Assembly (NCBI GenBank): GCA_937922655.1
Contig: CALAJH010000053.1
Span: 1-64,000, forward strand
Direction of reading: 5' to 3'
Length of the DNA stretch: 64,000 nucleotides
Source: an uncultured Bacteroidia bacterium
GTDB lineage: Bacteria > Bacteroidota > Bacteroidia > J057 > CALAJH01
Position numbers and translations under genes: made by a program. The notes under the pieces are model-generated. The model saw only the letters and a list, made by a program, of their open reading frames with translations. It made no database searches and was not told the origin of the DNA. Below, in pieces: positions 15,524-24,367 of the stretch; within the stretch, counting starts at the first letter, position 1, and each line of letters begins with the position of its first letter.

Positions 15524-17845
15524 TTAATATCCGCTTCTGACGTATTTTACCGCCTGATATGCGCCGCCCGTCGTTACTTTTACGGTATAAAAGCCGGGGG
15601 AAAGGTCGGGAATAGCCACGCTTTGGCGGCCCGTGGCGTTTTCGAGTTGTTGGCGGAAAACCACCCGTCCGTCCAAAGTAATCGCCTCAACCGTCGCCGT
15701 GCCCGCCGTCGCAACGACGAACGTTGCCGTGGCCGCGCCGTTGGAAGGATTGGGATAAATTTGAACGCTCATGGCGCGGCGAATCAATTCCGTAATATTC
15801 GACGTTTGTTCGCAGGGGTCGTTCGTCGCCCCGTTTACAAACAACGCATAGGGAATGCCGTCAAAGAAATTGGGCAAGATGCTGTTCAACGTTGCGTTGT
15901 CGGTGGTTATTTTGAATTTGATGAGCAACGAGTCGGGATTGTCGGCGTTGGGGCAGTTTTTGACGTTGGGCGTTCCCGTTAAACGTACGCACCCGGCAAT
16001 AAGGTTGTTGCACGGACTTAAGCGGCCGCCCTCGTCGCAAGGGTTGGCGCTGACAACGGCGTAGTTCATCCAGTTGTAAGTATTGAGATTTTTGGCCGAA
16101 CCTACGCCCGTAATATCCACGTATAAAATATTCGAAGGCGCGGTGGTTATCGGGGGAAAGGCGGGGATTTGCGTTTGCGACTTGAACTGTATGATTTCTT
16201 CGTAAGGCTCGCCAACCGTACCGACGGCCAACGTTTCGGGAGCCAAGCCCACCAAGTTTTGCAATTGGGGATTGAAGGCAACGCCGTCGGGGTCGGGAAC
16301 GCATGCGGGGTTGGACGGCGGCGGACAATTGCAACCCGCCGGCTCCAATACTTTAAGGTTGAAAGAAAAGCCGTTAAGGGCGTTGTTCAACGCCGTCAAT
16401 GCGGCAGGGTTCGTTACCTCGAACGTAAAATTTACTTTGACTTGTTTGTCCGTTACAGGCGTGGTAGGTAATCCGCTGAGTTTCAAGCATCCGGTAATCG
16501 TACCGTCGTTGCCGGGAGTAAACGACAACGACGCGTCCGTTGCCACGCTCGAAGCCGACGCTACGTTCACCCAATTGAGTTCGTTGCCCGAGGGCAGGGT
16601 AACGCCCGTAGCAGAGACCGTGGCGCGGGTAATGGAAAATTCGGGTTGGCCGGGTTCCAAAAAGCCGGCGGGAAATTCGGTGCGAATTTTGATTTGTACC
16701 ACCTGCTCGTAGTTTTCGCCCACCGTCCCGTCGGGAAGCGAAACGGTCGATTGCAACGCCACGTCCGTAGCCCCAAGCGTCAATCCCGTACCGTTTACGG
16801 TACATGCCGGCGGCGGTATGTAACCACAGCTGTCCGTCGCTCCGCCCGCGCCATTTACTTGAAAAACCACTTCGTAGCCGTTGAACAGATCGTCTACGGC
16901 CGTTTGGGCGTTGGGGTTGGCGGCAAAGAGTTTGGCCCGGATAATCAAGTTTTTGTTGCAAACCTTGACCGTCGGCGTACCGTAAATGCGTACACAACCG
17001 GCCATTACCCCGTCCTGATTGGGCGTCAAGCGATTTTCGGCTTCCCAATCGGCGTTGTTGATGCTCGCTACGTCGTATTGCACCCAGTTGAATTCCGTTC
17101 CCGACGGCGAGGCTTCAATACCCGTAACGAGAAGCGAATCGAAAGTTACGTCCACGCCTGCGATGCTTGCCGTAGAAACGGCCAAAATCTGGAAGGTTTG
17201 AGAATAGGGCTGGCCGACCGTCGCCTCATTGGTAACGACGGCCGGGGAAATACCGGTCAGGCCGCCGTATACGCCGGCATTCAGGGTAACGGCGTCGGGA
17301 TTGGGCTCGCAAGCGCCGGCGCAAGGGTTGGCCGTGTCGTCGACCAAAAATTTGGTCCCTATCGGCGGCAAAAAGCCTGAAACGTCGCCGAGCGCCGTAT
17401 TAATGGCCATCAATATCCGTAGCGAGTCGTTGCAAGCGCGTTGATTGGGCGTGCCGAAAAGACGTATGCAACCGGCGATGATGCCTTGGTAGGGGGTCAA
17501 GACGTTGCCTTGGTCGGCGGGATTGTAACTGACTACCTCGTATTGGAGCCAGTTGTAAATTTCGGGGTTGTTGAGGCCCTCGATGCCGTTAACCACCACG
17601 GACTGAATGTCCAACGGAATGGGGTTGGTAATGGATTGTAAAGCTTTGAATTGGATGACCTCGTCGTACGGTACTCCGACGTATGCCGTAGGCAGCGCCT
17701 CGGGATTCAAGCCGGCGGCGTTCATGAAAGCGGGATTGAACGGATACGAATCGGGCGCGGGGGTACACCCTTGTCCGAAGCTTGCCCCTCCGGCGCTTGC
17801 CCATAGCGCAACGCCCATAAAGGCTACGAATAGATGTTTAAGCAT
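15524..17845 (-). CDS. Secreted T9SS protein with four internal repeats
   Basis: 773 aa with a signal peptide (cleavage near ASFGQG, residue ~25). Four related units of about 150-165 residues follow (about 27-175, 180-335, 348-500, 515-675). Each contains a GxPY(D/E)xxxQ(F/I)K strand, a YNWxxY or FNWVQY strand, then xAGCxRLxGTP and a cysteine-containing strand (for example IIAGCIRLFGTP, VMAGCVRIYGTP, LIAGCVRLTGTP). The units are linked by C/P-rich segments. The last ~80 residues are a type A sorting domain (VQIYPNPSNG ... SPGFYTVKV). The units look like beta-sandwich modules with a conserved disulfide; I do not recognise a named family. Likely an adhesive or structural surface protein (inference). 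Confidence 0.85.
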   Translation of the reverse strand: MLKHLFVAFMGVALWASAGGASFGQGCTPAPDSYPFNPAFMNAAGLNPEALPTAYVGVPYDEVIQFKALQSITNPIPLDIQSVVVNGIEGLNNPEIYNWLQYEVVSYNPADQGNVLTPYQGIIAGCIRLFGTPNQRACNDSLRILMAINTALGDVSGFLPPIGTKFLVDDTANPCAGACEPNPDAVTLNAGVYGGLTGISPAVVTNEATVGQPYSQTFQILAVSTASIAGVDVTFDSLLVTGIEASPSGTEFNWVQYDVASINNADWEAENRLTPNQDGVMAGCVRIYGTPTVKVCNKNLIIRAKLFAANPNAQTAVDDLFNGYEVVFQVNGAGGATDSCGYIPPPACTVNGTGLTLGATDVALQSTVSLPDGTVGENYEQVVQIKIRTEFPAGFLEPGQPEFSITRATVSATGVTLPSGNELNWVNVASASSVATDASLSFTPGNDGTITGCLKLSGLPTTPVTDKQVKVNFTFEVTNPAALTALNNALNGFSFNLKVLEPAGCNCPPPSNPACVPDPDGVAFNPQLQNLVGLAPETLAVGTVGEPYEEIIQFKSQTQIPAFPPITTAPSNILYVDITGVGSAKNLNTYNWMNYAVVSANPCDEGGRLSPCNNLIAGCVRLTGTPNVKNCPNADNPDSLLIKFKITTDNATLNSILPNFFDGIPYALFVNGATNDPCEQTSNITELIRRAMSVQIYPNPSNGAATATFVVATAGTATVEAITLDGRVVFRQQLENATGRQSVAIPDLSPGFYTVKVTTGGAYQAVKYVRSGY

Positions 17846-17872
17846 TCTATTTTAGATTTTGGTAATTTTCGG

Positions 17873-17880
17873 CAAATTTA
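17873..17880 (-). promoter_or_regulatory. -7 promoter element, TAAATTTG
   Basis: Perfect TAnnTTTG, 27 nt before the ATG of the four-repeat T9SS gene. Confidence 0.55.
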
Positions 17881-18025
17881 AGTTTTTTTTTCGGACCCGT
17901 GGGAACTTTTTAACAAAAATATTCAAAAACTTTGTCGAAAATCACGAGCAAGAGGCTTCACGCGCTGTTACGACGGTGGAAGCAATGTGAATTGTATTTT
18001 AGATTTGCCGTCAATACTTGGGCGC

Positions 18026-18051
18026 GTGCCGAATCAAAAACGATTCGGCAC
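18026..18051. terminator. 10-bp hairpin after sucC
   Basis: GTGCCGAATC (18026-18035) and GATTCGGCAC (18042-18051) with loop AAAAAC, 29 nt downstream of the sucC stop on the minus strand. No T run follows, so termination is uncertain. Confidence 0.45.
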
Positions 18052-18080
18052 ACCCAAAATGTTACAGCGCAAACCAAAGG

Positions 18081-19277
18081 TTAAGCCGAAAGGGCTTCGC
18101 GCACTTTTTGCGCCGCTTCCCGCAATTCGATGGCCGGAACGACTTTAAGGCCCGAATTGCGAATGATTTCGGCGGCGAGTTCGGCGTTGGTGCCTTGCAA
18201 GCGAACGATAATCGGCACGTTGATTTGGCCAATGTTTTTGTAGGCTTCGACCACGCCGTTGGCCACGCGGTCGCATTGGACGATGCCGCCGAAGATATTG
18301 ATTAAAATCGCTTTAACGGCGGGGTCTTTGAGAATGATGCGGAAGGCGGCTTCGACGGTTTGGGCGTTGGCTCCGCCGCCGACGTCCAAAAAGTTGGCGG
18401 GTTCGCCGCCCGAAAGTTTGATGATGTCCATGGTCGCCATGGCAAGACCCGCCCCATTGACCATACACCCTACGTTGCCGTCGAGTTTGATGTAGTTGAG
18501 GTTGTTTTCACGGGCTTCGGTTTCGAGCGGTTCTTCTTCGGTAACGTCGCGGAGGGCTTCGTAATCCTTGTGGCGGTAAAGGGCGTTTTCGTCAAGCTCA
18601 AGTTTGGTATCGACGGCGATGATTTTGTCGTCGGAGGTTTTGAGCATGGGATTGATTTCGAGCAGGGAGGCGTCGGTTTTGGCGTAAACCTCGTAAAGTT
18701 TTTTAATGAAGGCCACGCCGTTTTTGTACGCCGTTCCCGAAAGTCCCAAAGCGAAGGCAATGCGACGGGCTTGGAAGTCGGTCATGCCGACGAGCGGGTC
18801 GATGTGTTCGCGAATGATTTTTTCGGGGTGTTTTTCGGCCACCTCTTCGATATCCATGCCGCCTTCGGACGAGGCCATGACGATGTCTTGTCCACGGGAA
18901 CGGTCAAGGGTGATGGAAATGTAAAATTCCTTGTGGGGCGTAGGGCCGGGGTAATAGGCGTCTTCGGCGATAAGCACTTTGTGGACGATTTTTCCCTGCG
19001 GGCCGGTTTGGGGCGTAACGAGGTTCATGCCCAAAATTTGTTGGGCTTTTTCTAAGGCTTCATCGGGATTTTTGGCCACTTTGACCCCGCCGCCCTTGCC
19101 GCGTCCGCCCGCGTGGATTTGCGCTTTGACCACGTAAAATTCTTTACCCGTCGGGTTGGGATAAAGATTTTTGATGGCGGCGGATATCTCCTCTATGTTC
19201 GAGGCCGCAATGCCTTCTTGAATCGGCAATCCGTAGCTTTTGAGTATTTGCTTGCCTTGGTATTCGTGCAGTTTCAT
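18081..19277 (-). CDS. sucC: Succinyl-CoA ligase [ADP-forming], beta subunit
   Basis: 398 aa, normal length. With SucD it converts succinyl-CoA to succinate with substrate-level phosphorylation in the TCA cycle. The ATP-grasp start [33 protein letters not shown], the LLEINPM segment, and the C-terminal VDVGG-like [17 protein letters not shown] and [16 protein letters not shown] are present. It is the last gene of a three-gene operon with two exported proteins; sucD is not adjacent, whereas sucCD are usually paired. Confidence 0.96.
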   Translation of the reverse strand: MKLHEYQGKQILKSYGLPIQEGIAASNIEEISAAIKNLYPNPTGKEFYVVKAQIHAGGRGKGGGVKVAKNPDEALEKAQQILGMNLVTPQTGPQGKIVHKVLIAEDAYYPGPTPHKEFYISITLDRSRGQDIVMASSEGGMDIEEVAEKHPEKIIREHIDPLVGMTDFQARRIAFALGLSGTAYKNGVAFIKKLYEVYAKTDASLLEINPMLKTSDDKIIAVDTKLELDENALYRHKDYEALRDVTEEEPLETEARENNLNYIKLDGNVGCMVNGAGLAMATMDIIKLSGGEPANFLDVGGGANAQTVEAAFRIILKDPAVKAILINIFGGIVQCDRVANGVVEAYKNIGQINVPIIVRLQGTNAELAAEIIRNSGLKVVPAIELREAAQKVREALSA

Positions 19278-19285
19278 GAAATCAA

Positions 19286-19699
19286 TTAAAATGATTCGGC
19301 TTTAATTCCTTTTTCGTCCGCGACGTTCTTTTCGGCTTCACCCACCACGATGGCAACCGGACCTTCGCCGCGCTCGAAGGTTACGGACAAAGTATATTTC
19401 CCACGACGGCGAATGTGACAGTCCATATAATTTTTTCCCGTTTGTTTGGTCGAAAGGGCCAAAACGCCGGAACGGTCGTAAAAATTCAGCACGGGTTTGC
19501 CCCCGTCGGCGCAAACGATAAAACGATACACGTAATCCGACGACAGCGTCAATCGTAATTTTGCCGTTTCGCCTTCAAAAAGCTCGGTGCGGAAATAATG
19601 GGTGGTTGAGTCAAAGGGCGCGAGCGCCTCGACGCATTTCGGCGCCTGTGCCATAAGCCACATCGGCGCCGACAATGCCAAGGTCCACATCGCTTTCAT
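19286..19699 (-). CDS. Exported hypothetical protein (137 aa)
   Basis: A signal peptide (MKAMWTLALSAPMWLMAQA) is followed by a small beta-rich domain with three cysteines (C22, C63, C93 approximately). The strand pattern (LRLTLSSDYVYRFIVCADGG, VLNFYDRSG, CHIRRRGKYTLSVTF) resembles a C2/jelly-roll-like pre-peptidase fold, but I do not assign a family. Its ATG overlaps the upstream lipoprotein gene stop (ATGA) and sucC follows 8 nt after it. Function unknown. Confidence 0.7.
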   Translation of the reverse strand: MKAMWTLALSAPMWLMAQAPKCVEALAPFDSTTHYFRTELFEGETAKLRLTLSSDYVYRFIVCADGGKPVLNFYDRSGVLALSTKQTGKNYMDCHIRRRGKYTLSVTFERGEGPVAIVVGEAEKNVADEKGIKAESF

Positions 19700-20571
19700 C
19701 CTTCGGTTATCGTTTTGCGCAAACCCGAAATAATTTTGAAAATTGCGTCGATTTGTTCGTCGGTGTATTTGGGTTTGACGGGGGCGTCGTCGTCGCCGGA
19801 TTGTTTTTCGCCTTCTTCCCCCGGCGTCATGGTGCGGTAAACCTCGGAAATTTCGGCGAACTTGGCTTTAAGCGTTTGGACGGCTTTGTCTTGGGTATCG
19901 AGTTTGCCCACGAGGTCGGCAAGCATCGAGGCCGTCGGCCCTTGCATCGCGATTTGGTCGGCAAGTTCCGGCACTTTTTTGGTCCGCCAAATCGAACCCG
20001 CCAGCCATATCGTTTCCACCCAACCGCCCGAAATGATGAGCGCCAAGTCGCGTTCGTTGGAGTTTTGTTCCAAGCGCGAGTGAAGGTTGGCAAAGGTTTC
20101 GGTAAATATCTGTTCGAGCGAGTCGCGGTTGCCTTGGTTGTTGGTCGCGCGGTCCAAAACCTCGCGGGTGAACACGCTGCCGACCCCGATTTTTTGGGCG
20201 ATTTCGCTGGTAAGCGCAAAATATTGCAAAGACTCTTTTTTTCGGTCGAAAAGGGTGACGTAAGACAAGTCCGCGCCGTAAACGCCAAGAATCATGGCTT
20301 GGGAGGCCGAAGATTTATAGTTTTCCTTGTTGGCGATGGGATTGAGAAGCGTACCGTCGTAAGCGGCGTTGGCGTTGCGCAGAATATTGACCATTTGCAC
20401 CGGTGACGGCAAAGACATAAGCAGGTCTATCATCGCCTCGTCCACGCTGCCGCCCGAACCCAGTAGGGTGTCGGAAGTTTGACTTTCGCCGGGTTCTTTT
20501 GGGGTGGGTTCGCATCCCGAAAGCATCGTAAAAACAAATGCGGCAACGACGCCGACGCCTAATCTGGTCAT
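19696..20571 (-). CDS. Putative lipoprotein of unknown function
   Basis: 291 aa from the ATG at 20571, chosen because it begins a lipoprotein signal (TRLGVGVVAAFVFTMLSGC). The mature part starts with a P/E/S/T-rich stretch, then an all-helical domain with repeated conserved segments (LLMSLPSPVQMVNILRNA, LNPIANKENY, QAMILGVYGADLSYV, LFDRKKESLQYFALTSEIAQKIGV, IISGGWVETIWLA) and an acidic tail. The pattern recalls a helical protein conserved in Bacteroidota without assigned function. First gene of the operon with the 137-aa protein and sucC. Confidence 0.75.
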   Translation of the reverse strand: MTRLGVGVVAAFVFTMLSGCEPTPKEPGESQTSDTLLGSGGSVDEAMIDLLMSLPSPVQMVNILRNANAAYDGTLLNPIANKENYKSSASQAMILGVYGADLSYVTLFDRKKESLQYFALTSEIAQKIGVGSVFTREVLDRATNNQGNRDSLEQIFTETFANLHSRLEQNSNERDLALIISGGWVETIWLAGSIWRTKKVPELADQIAMQGPTASMLADLVGKLDTQDKAVQTLKAKFAEISEVYRTMTPGEEGEKQSGDDDAPVKPKYTDEQIDAIFKIISGLRKTITEG

Positions 20572-20610
20572 AGTCGGTTTTCTACGTATGTGTTCTAATA
20601 TCTTTGACCA

Positions 20611-20641
20611 CAAATTTACGAACATTATCATTGTGCGCAAC
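20611..20641 (-). promoter_or_regulatory. Promoter of the lipoprotein-sucC operon
   Basis: -7 element TAAATTTG at 20611-20618 and a GTTG -33-like box at 20638-20641 separated by 19 nt. It fixes the lipoprotein start at 20571 rather than the longer frame opening at 20715. Confidence 0.55.
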
Positions 20642-20822
20642 GTTTTCTTGTAGGACGACAAAAAAAATATCAAATTACTTGAAAATGAGGCCGGCGCCGT
20701 TCCATGCTTCGTCATGTCCGTTTGACGGGGCTTTGAAAATTCGGATACATGCTCTTGCGGCCGATTAAATTTCTTTGCCGTCGTAAAAAACCGCGTGTTA
20801 TTGCTTAGTTTCGCGCCGAGAT

Positions 20823-21197
20823 ATGAGCAAACCCTTGCGCTTTGTCATCGGGCTGGAAAAAATGTCCTTTTACGGCTATCACGGCGCCTACGTCGAAGAA
20901 AACAAACTCGGCAACCGCTACGAAGTCGGCGTGGAAATGGAAGCCGTCCTCGACCCCGAAGTCGAAAACGACCGTCTGTCCGCCACCGTCAATTACGAAA
21001 CGATTTACCGCGTCGTTGCCGAGACGATGGCGGAAAAGCACCGGCTTTTGGAACGTTTGGCAATGAGAATCGGCGCGAAAATATTGGCGGCGGCGCAGGA
21101 GGTGGAATCGGTCAAGGTGCGCGTGGCCAAAACCAATCCCCCCGTTGGCGGCGTGTGCGAAAAGGCTTACGCCGAATACGTCAGCCGACGCGCCTGA
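20823..21197 (+). CDS. folB: Dihydroneopterin aldolase
   Basis: 124 aa, standard size. It converts 7,8-dihydroneopterin to 6-hydroxymethyl-dihydropterin in folate synthesis. Motifs: FYGYHGAYVEENKLGNRYEV near the N-terminus (substrate-binding tyrosine and glutamate), NYETIYRVV, a LLERLAMRIG helix, and VAKTNPPVGG with the catalytic lysine. Single gene; a 7/8 match to the -7 element (TAGTTTCG) is at 20806-20813. Confidence 0.93.
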   Translation: MSKPLRFVIGLEKMSFYGYHGAYVEENKLGNRYEVGVEMEAVLDPEVENDRLSATVNYETIYRVVAETMAEKHRLLERLAMRIGAKILAAAQEVESVKVRVAKTNPPVGGVCEKAYAEYVSRRA

Positions 21198-21200
21198 AAC

Positions 21201-22427
21201 TCACCGGCCTTCCACGCCCTCGCGCAAGCGTTCGCGTATTTGCGTGAAAGCTTCGATAGTGTATTCGACGTGTTCGGGCAGGTGGTCGGCGGTGGGAATG
21301 AGCCGAAGCATCAGCAGGCCTTTTTCGATAACCGGATAGGTAACCACCGAAACGAAAAGACGAAACTCTTCGCGCAAAGCCCGCACCACTTCGATAACCT
21401 GTGCATCGTTTCCTTTTAAGTAAACGGTTGTAACGGGCGTTTGGGTAATGCCGAGGTCGAAGCCTCGGTCGCGAAGGCCTTTTTGCAACATACTCGTCAA
21501 GGCGTGCAATTTTTGACGGCGGTCTTGGCCGTCCCGTATCATTTGAATGCGCTTTATCGCGCCGATGGCCATGGCTATCGGCAAGGATTTGGCGTAAATC
21601 TGGCTGCGCATATTATAGCGCAAAAAGTCGATGACTTTTTTGTCCCCGGCAACGAAAGCGCCTATCATCGCCATGGATTTGGCAAAGGTCGTAAAGTAAA
21701 GGTCGATTGGGTCCATGACGTTGTAATGTTCGGAGGCGCCGCGCCCGCCCGCACCCATGACGCCGAAACCGTGTGCGTCGTCAATCAAAATGCGAAAATC
21801 GTATTTGGATTTGAAAGCGACGATTTGGTCGAGCGCGCCTATGTCGCCTTTCATACCGAAAACGCCTTCGGTGACGACGAAAATGCCGCCGCCCGTCTGC
21901 GCCGTGATTTCCGCCGCTTTTTTGAGTCTGTCTTCAAAGCGGTTCATGTCGTTGTGGGGGAAAACGAAGCGTTTGGCCAACGATTGCATCATGCCGTCGA
22001 TAATGCAGGCGTGGGCAAGTTGGTCGTAGACGATGACGTCGCGTCGGTCGGTTAGGGCTTGGATTATCGATACGCATCCTTGATAACCGTAATTGAGCAG
22101 GAAGGCGTCCTGTTTTTTTTCGTAATCGGCCGCCAACGCCTCGAACTCTTCGTGAAACTTGGTGTTGCCCGTGAGCATGCGCGAACCCATGGGGTAAGCC
22201 AAGCCGTATTGCGCCGCCGCCTCCGCGTCCACCCGGCGTATTTCGGGGTCGTTGGCCAAACCCAAATAGTTGTTGAGCGACCAACACAACACTTCCTTGC
22301 CCTCAAAAAACATCTTCGGCCCGATTTCCCCGGTAAGTTTGGGGAAAGTCAGGTAACCGTGGCCGATTCTAGCGTATTTGCCTAAATCCGTCTCCATGAG
22401 ACGGTCAATTTTTGCGAATAAATCCAT
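21201..22427 (-). CDS. Alpha-oxoamine synthase family PLP enzyme (KBL / serine palmitoyltransferase-like)
   Basis: 408 aa from the ATG at 22427. The fold-type I aminotransferase features are clear: NNYLGLANDPE and YPMGSRMLTGNTKFHEEFE in the N-terminal part, the LIDDAHGFGVMG aspartate-histidine motif that holds PLP, and TTFAKSMAMIGAFVAG with the Schiff-base lysine. The family condenses amino acids with acyl-thioesters (2-amino-3-ketobutyrate, 8-amino-7-oxononanoate, 3-ketosphinganine or cysteate-derived sulfonolipid base). The subgroup resembles a conserved Bacteroidota branch without biotin or threonine-pathway neighbours, so a sphingolipid or sulfonolipid role is plausible but unproven. Confidence 0.85.
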   Translation of the reverse strand: MDLFAKIDRLMETDLGKYARIGHGYLTFPKLTGEIGPKMFFEGKEVLCWSLNNYLGLANDPEIRRVDAEAAAQYGLAYPMGSRMLTGNTKFHEEFEALAADYEKKQDAFLLNYGYQGCVSIIQALTDRRDVIVYDQLAHACIIDGMMQSLAKRFVFPHNDMNRFEDRLKKAAEITAQTGGGIFVVTEGVFGMKGDIGALDQIVAFKSKYDFRILIDDAHGFGVMGAGGRGASEHYNVMDPIDLYFTTFAKSMAMIGAFVAGDKKVIDFLRYNMRSQIYAKSLPIAMAIGAIKRIQMIRDGQDRRQKLHALTSMLQKGLRDRGFDLGITQTPVTTVYLKGNDAQVIEVVRALREEFRLFVSVVTYPVIEKGLLMLRLIPTADHLPEHVEYTIEAFTQIRERLREGVEGR

Positions 22428-22518
22428 GAAATAAAATGGGGCCGAAATTTCGCTTGAATTTTTCAATTTGCCAACGCTCCCGGGGCATGAGAAAAAATAC
22501 CTTTCGGCGTTTTCTTGT

Positions 22519-22550
22519 TTTGCAAAATTGTACGCCGCGTTTTAAATTTG
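22519..22550 (+). promoter_or_regulatory. Full Bacteroidota promoter: TTTG-N20-TAAATTTG
   Basis: -33 box TTTG at 22519-22522 and -7 box TAAATTTG at 22543-22550, exact consensus at both positions with 20-nt spacing; the gene starts at 22558. The best promoter match in the window. Confidence 0.7.
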
Positions 22551-22557
22551 TATCGCC

Positions 22558-23130
22558 ATGTTCACGGGCGCGGAACCTTATCACGGGTGGTTGCACCTTT
22601 ACAACCACGAAATGGACGAACGTTCGCCGTTTCACCACGTCGAACACAATCTTTTTTTCTTTGACCGTTTCATTCACAACATTCCCGCCCACCCCTTGTG
22701 GGACGACATCGAAAGCGAAAGTCTTTTGGTCAAAATTCTTTACGCCGACTACGTCGAAGGATACGCCGTCATCGAGCTTTTCGGCGAATGGAACGACCTT
22801 TTTGAAAACGATTTTCGACTATTGTACGAAAACTGTCTGTGCTTTTTGACCGACGCGGGCGTGGACAAATTCGTTTTTATTTGCGAAAACGTCTTCCACA
22901 TCTATTTGCAGGACGACGATTATTATCGCGCGTTCTCCGAAGACATTTCGGACGGTTGGGCGTGTTTGGTGCGGGCGCGTCCGCACGTGCTTGAAGAGGT
23001 GGAAAAATACGGCATGGGCCGCTTTTTTTATTGGAGTGCGGCCTTGTCGAGCATCGAATGGAGAAAGTTGAAGCCCGACGTGCTTTGCGAATACATCGAG
23101 GAGCAGGTGCGTCAAACGTTGAGCGCATAG
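22558..23130 (+). CDS. Conserved hypothetical protein (190 aa)
   Basis: Soluble, acidic, aromatic-rich protein with no signal peptide. Notable segments: HGWLHLYNHEMDERSPFH near the N-terminus, HPLWDDIESESLLVKILYADYVEGYAVIE, then FIC-ENVFHIY and SDGWACLVRARPHVLEEV. No catalytic motif or named domain is recognised. It has a near-ideal promoter of its own and is convergent with the phosphatase gene, ending 4 nt before it. Its size and composition suggest a cytoplasmic protein specific to Bacteroidota. Confidence 0.7.
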   Translation: MFTGAEPYHGWLHLYNHEMDERSPFHHVEHNLFFFDRFIHNIPAHPLWDDIESESLLVKILYADYVEGYAVIELFGEWNDLFENDFRLLYENCLCFLTDAGVDKFVFICENVFHIYLQDDDYYRAFSEDISDGWACLVRARPHVLEEVEKYGMGRFFYWSAALSSIEWRKLKPDVLCEYIEEQVRQTLSA

Positions 23131-23134
23131 GCGC

Positions 23135-24367
23135 TTACAAAAAACGTATGGCCATGATGGAGACGTCGTCGAATCGGGGAACGCCGCCGGCGTGGTTTTC
23201 TATGAGTTTCAATGCGTCGGAAACGATGTGTTCGGCGCTTTGGTTGTGGTTTTCCAAAAGCAATTTCTCAAACGGTTCGACGCCCAAAGCCTCGTCTTTG
23301 TCGTTGTGTTGGTCGACCACGCCGTCGGTATAAAGCAAAAGCACACTGCCCGGTTCGCAGGTTTCGGCGCCGAGGTCCAAATTGTCTATCGGCATGATGC
23401 CCAAAGGAATCACGCCCCGGGACAGTTCGCGCACCGTGCCGTCGCGGAAAAACAGCGGCGGGTTGTGGCCCGCGTTGACGTAAGCCATACGTCGGGAACG
23501 CACGTTCACCTTGCCCAAAAACATCGTTACAAATTGACCCGAATCGGTCAAACGTATTATCGCGTTGTTGAGGTGGAAAAGTATGTGATGAAACGAGGTG
23601 CGGGCCGTGGCAAGGGCCCGAAAATTGGCCTGCAAATTCGCCACCAACAACGCCGCGCCGATGCCTTTGCCCGCAACGTCGGCCATGCAAAAGTAAAACT
23701 CCTCCGAATTGACGGGAACCAAGTCGTAAAAGTCGCCCGCAACCGTCGAATGCGCTTGGTTTATCGCGTATACGTCGATATATTCGGGAAAGGCGAACGT
23801 AGAGGGCAAAGCCAAGCGCTGAATGCGGGACGCAAACGACAGCTCCTGCTCCAACGCCCGACGCTTCAACTGCTCTTCCAACAACAACTTGTTCTCCAAC
23901 GACAAAGCCAATATGTTGCCGACCGTTTCGATAAATATCAAATCGTTTAAGGCCTCCTCGGCCGATTCGGCAAAGTCGGCGATGATGAACCAGCCCGACG
24001 GCGGTCGATTTTTCATTCCCACGGGAATGACGTACTCCGCGCCCAAATCCTTGACCGCGTCGGGGACTTTTCGCTTAACCCGGGTCGTGGAGGTTATGTT
24101 CGTCAAAAAATCCAATACCTCCCGAGAAACCGGCGGGAAATTGACGTTCACCTCGACCTTTTTCACCCCGCCAAAGTTTGTAACGAAAATAAGTTTGGAA
24201 ACGTCAAGTTGGTTGCGAATCGCGTGAACGACCGCGCCGATGAGTTCGGGTGGCGAGGATTCGGGGTTGATGCCCCGAATAACGTCCAACAACACGCGCG
24301 ATTCCTGACGCTTGAGCGCCAGAAGTTGGGCGGGGTCGGTGGTGTTGTAGGCGTTGTATTTCGTCAT
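23135..24367 (-). CDS. SpoIIE-type PP2C serine phosphatase with N-terminal GAF-like sensor
   Basis: 410 aa from the ATG at 24367, which overlaps the lysA stop (ATGA); the frame opens further upstream only as a shadow of lysA. Residues ~20-180 look like a GAF-type sensor with a following helix; ~200-410 form the PP2C/SpoIIE domain: AGDFYD, MADVAGKGIGAALL, NAGHNPPLFF, LLYTDGVVDQHN and RFDDVSIMAI supply the metal aspartates. Such RsbU-like phosphatases dephosphorylate anti-sigma antagonists or partner-switch proteins; none is encoded here. Coupling to lysA is probably incidental (inference). Confidence 0.87.
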   Translation of the reverse strand: MTKYNAYNTTDPAQLLALKRQESRVLLDVIRGINPESSPPELIGAVVHAIRNQLDVSKLIFVTNFGGVKKVEVNVNFPPVSREVLDFLTNITSTTRVKRKVPDAVKDLGAEYVIPVGMKNRPPSGWFIIADFAESAEEALNDLIFIETVGNILALSLENKLLLEEQLKRRALEQELSFASRIQRLALPSTFAFPEYIDVYAINQAHSTVAGDFYDLVPVNSEEFYFCMADVAGKGIGAALLVANLQANFRALATARTSFHHILFHLNNAIIRLTDSGQFVTMFLGKVNVRSRRMAYVNAGHNPPLFFRDGTVRELSRGVIPLGIMPIDNLDLGAETCEPGSVLLLYTDGVVDQHNDKDEALGVEPFEKLLLENHNQSAEHIVSDALKLIENHAGGVPRFDDVSIMAIRFL

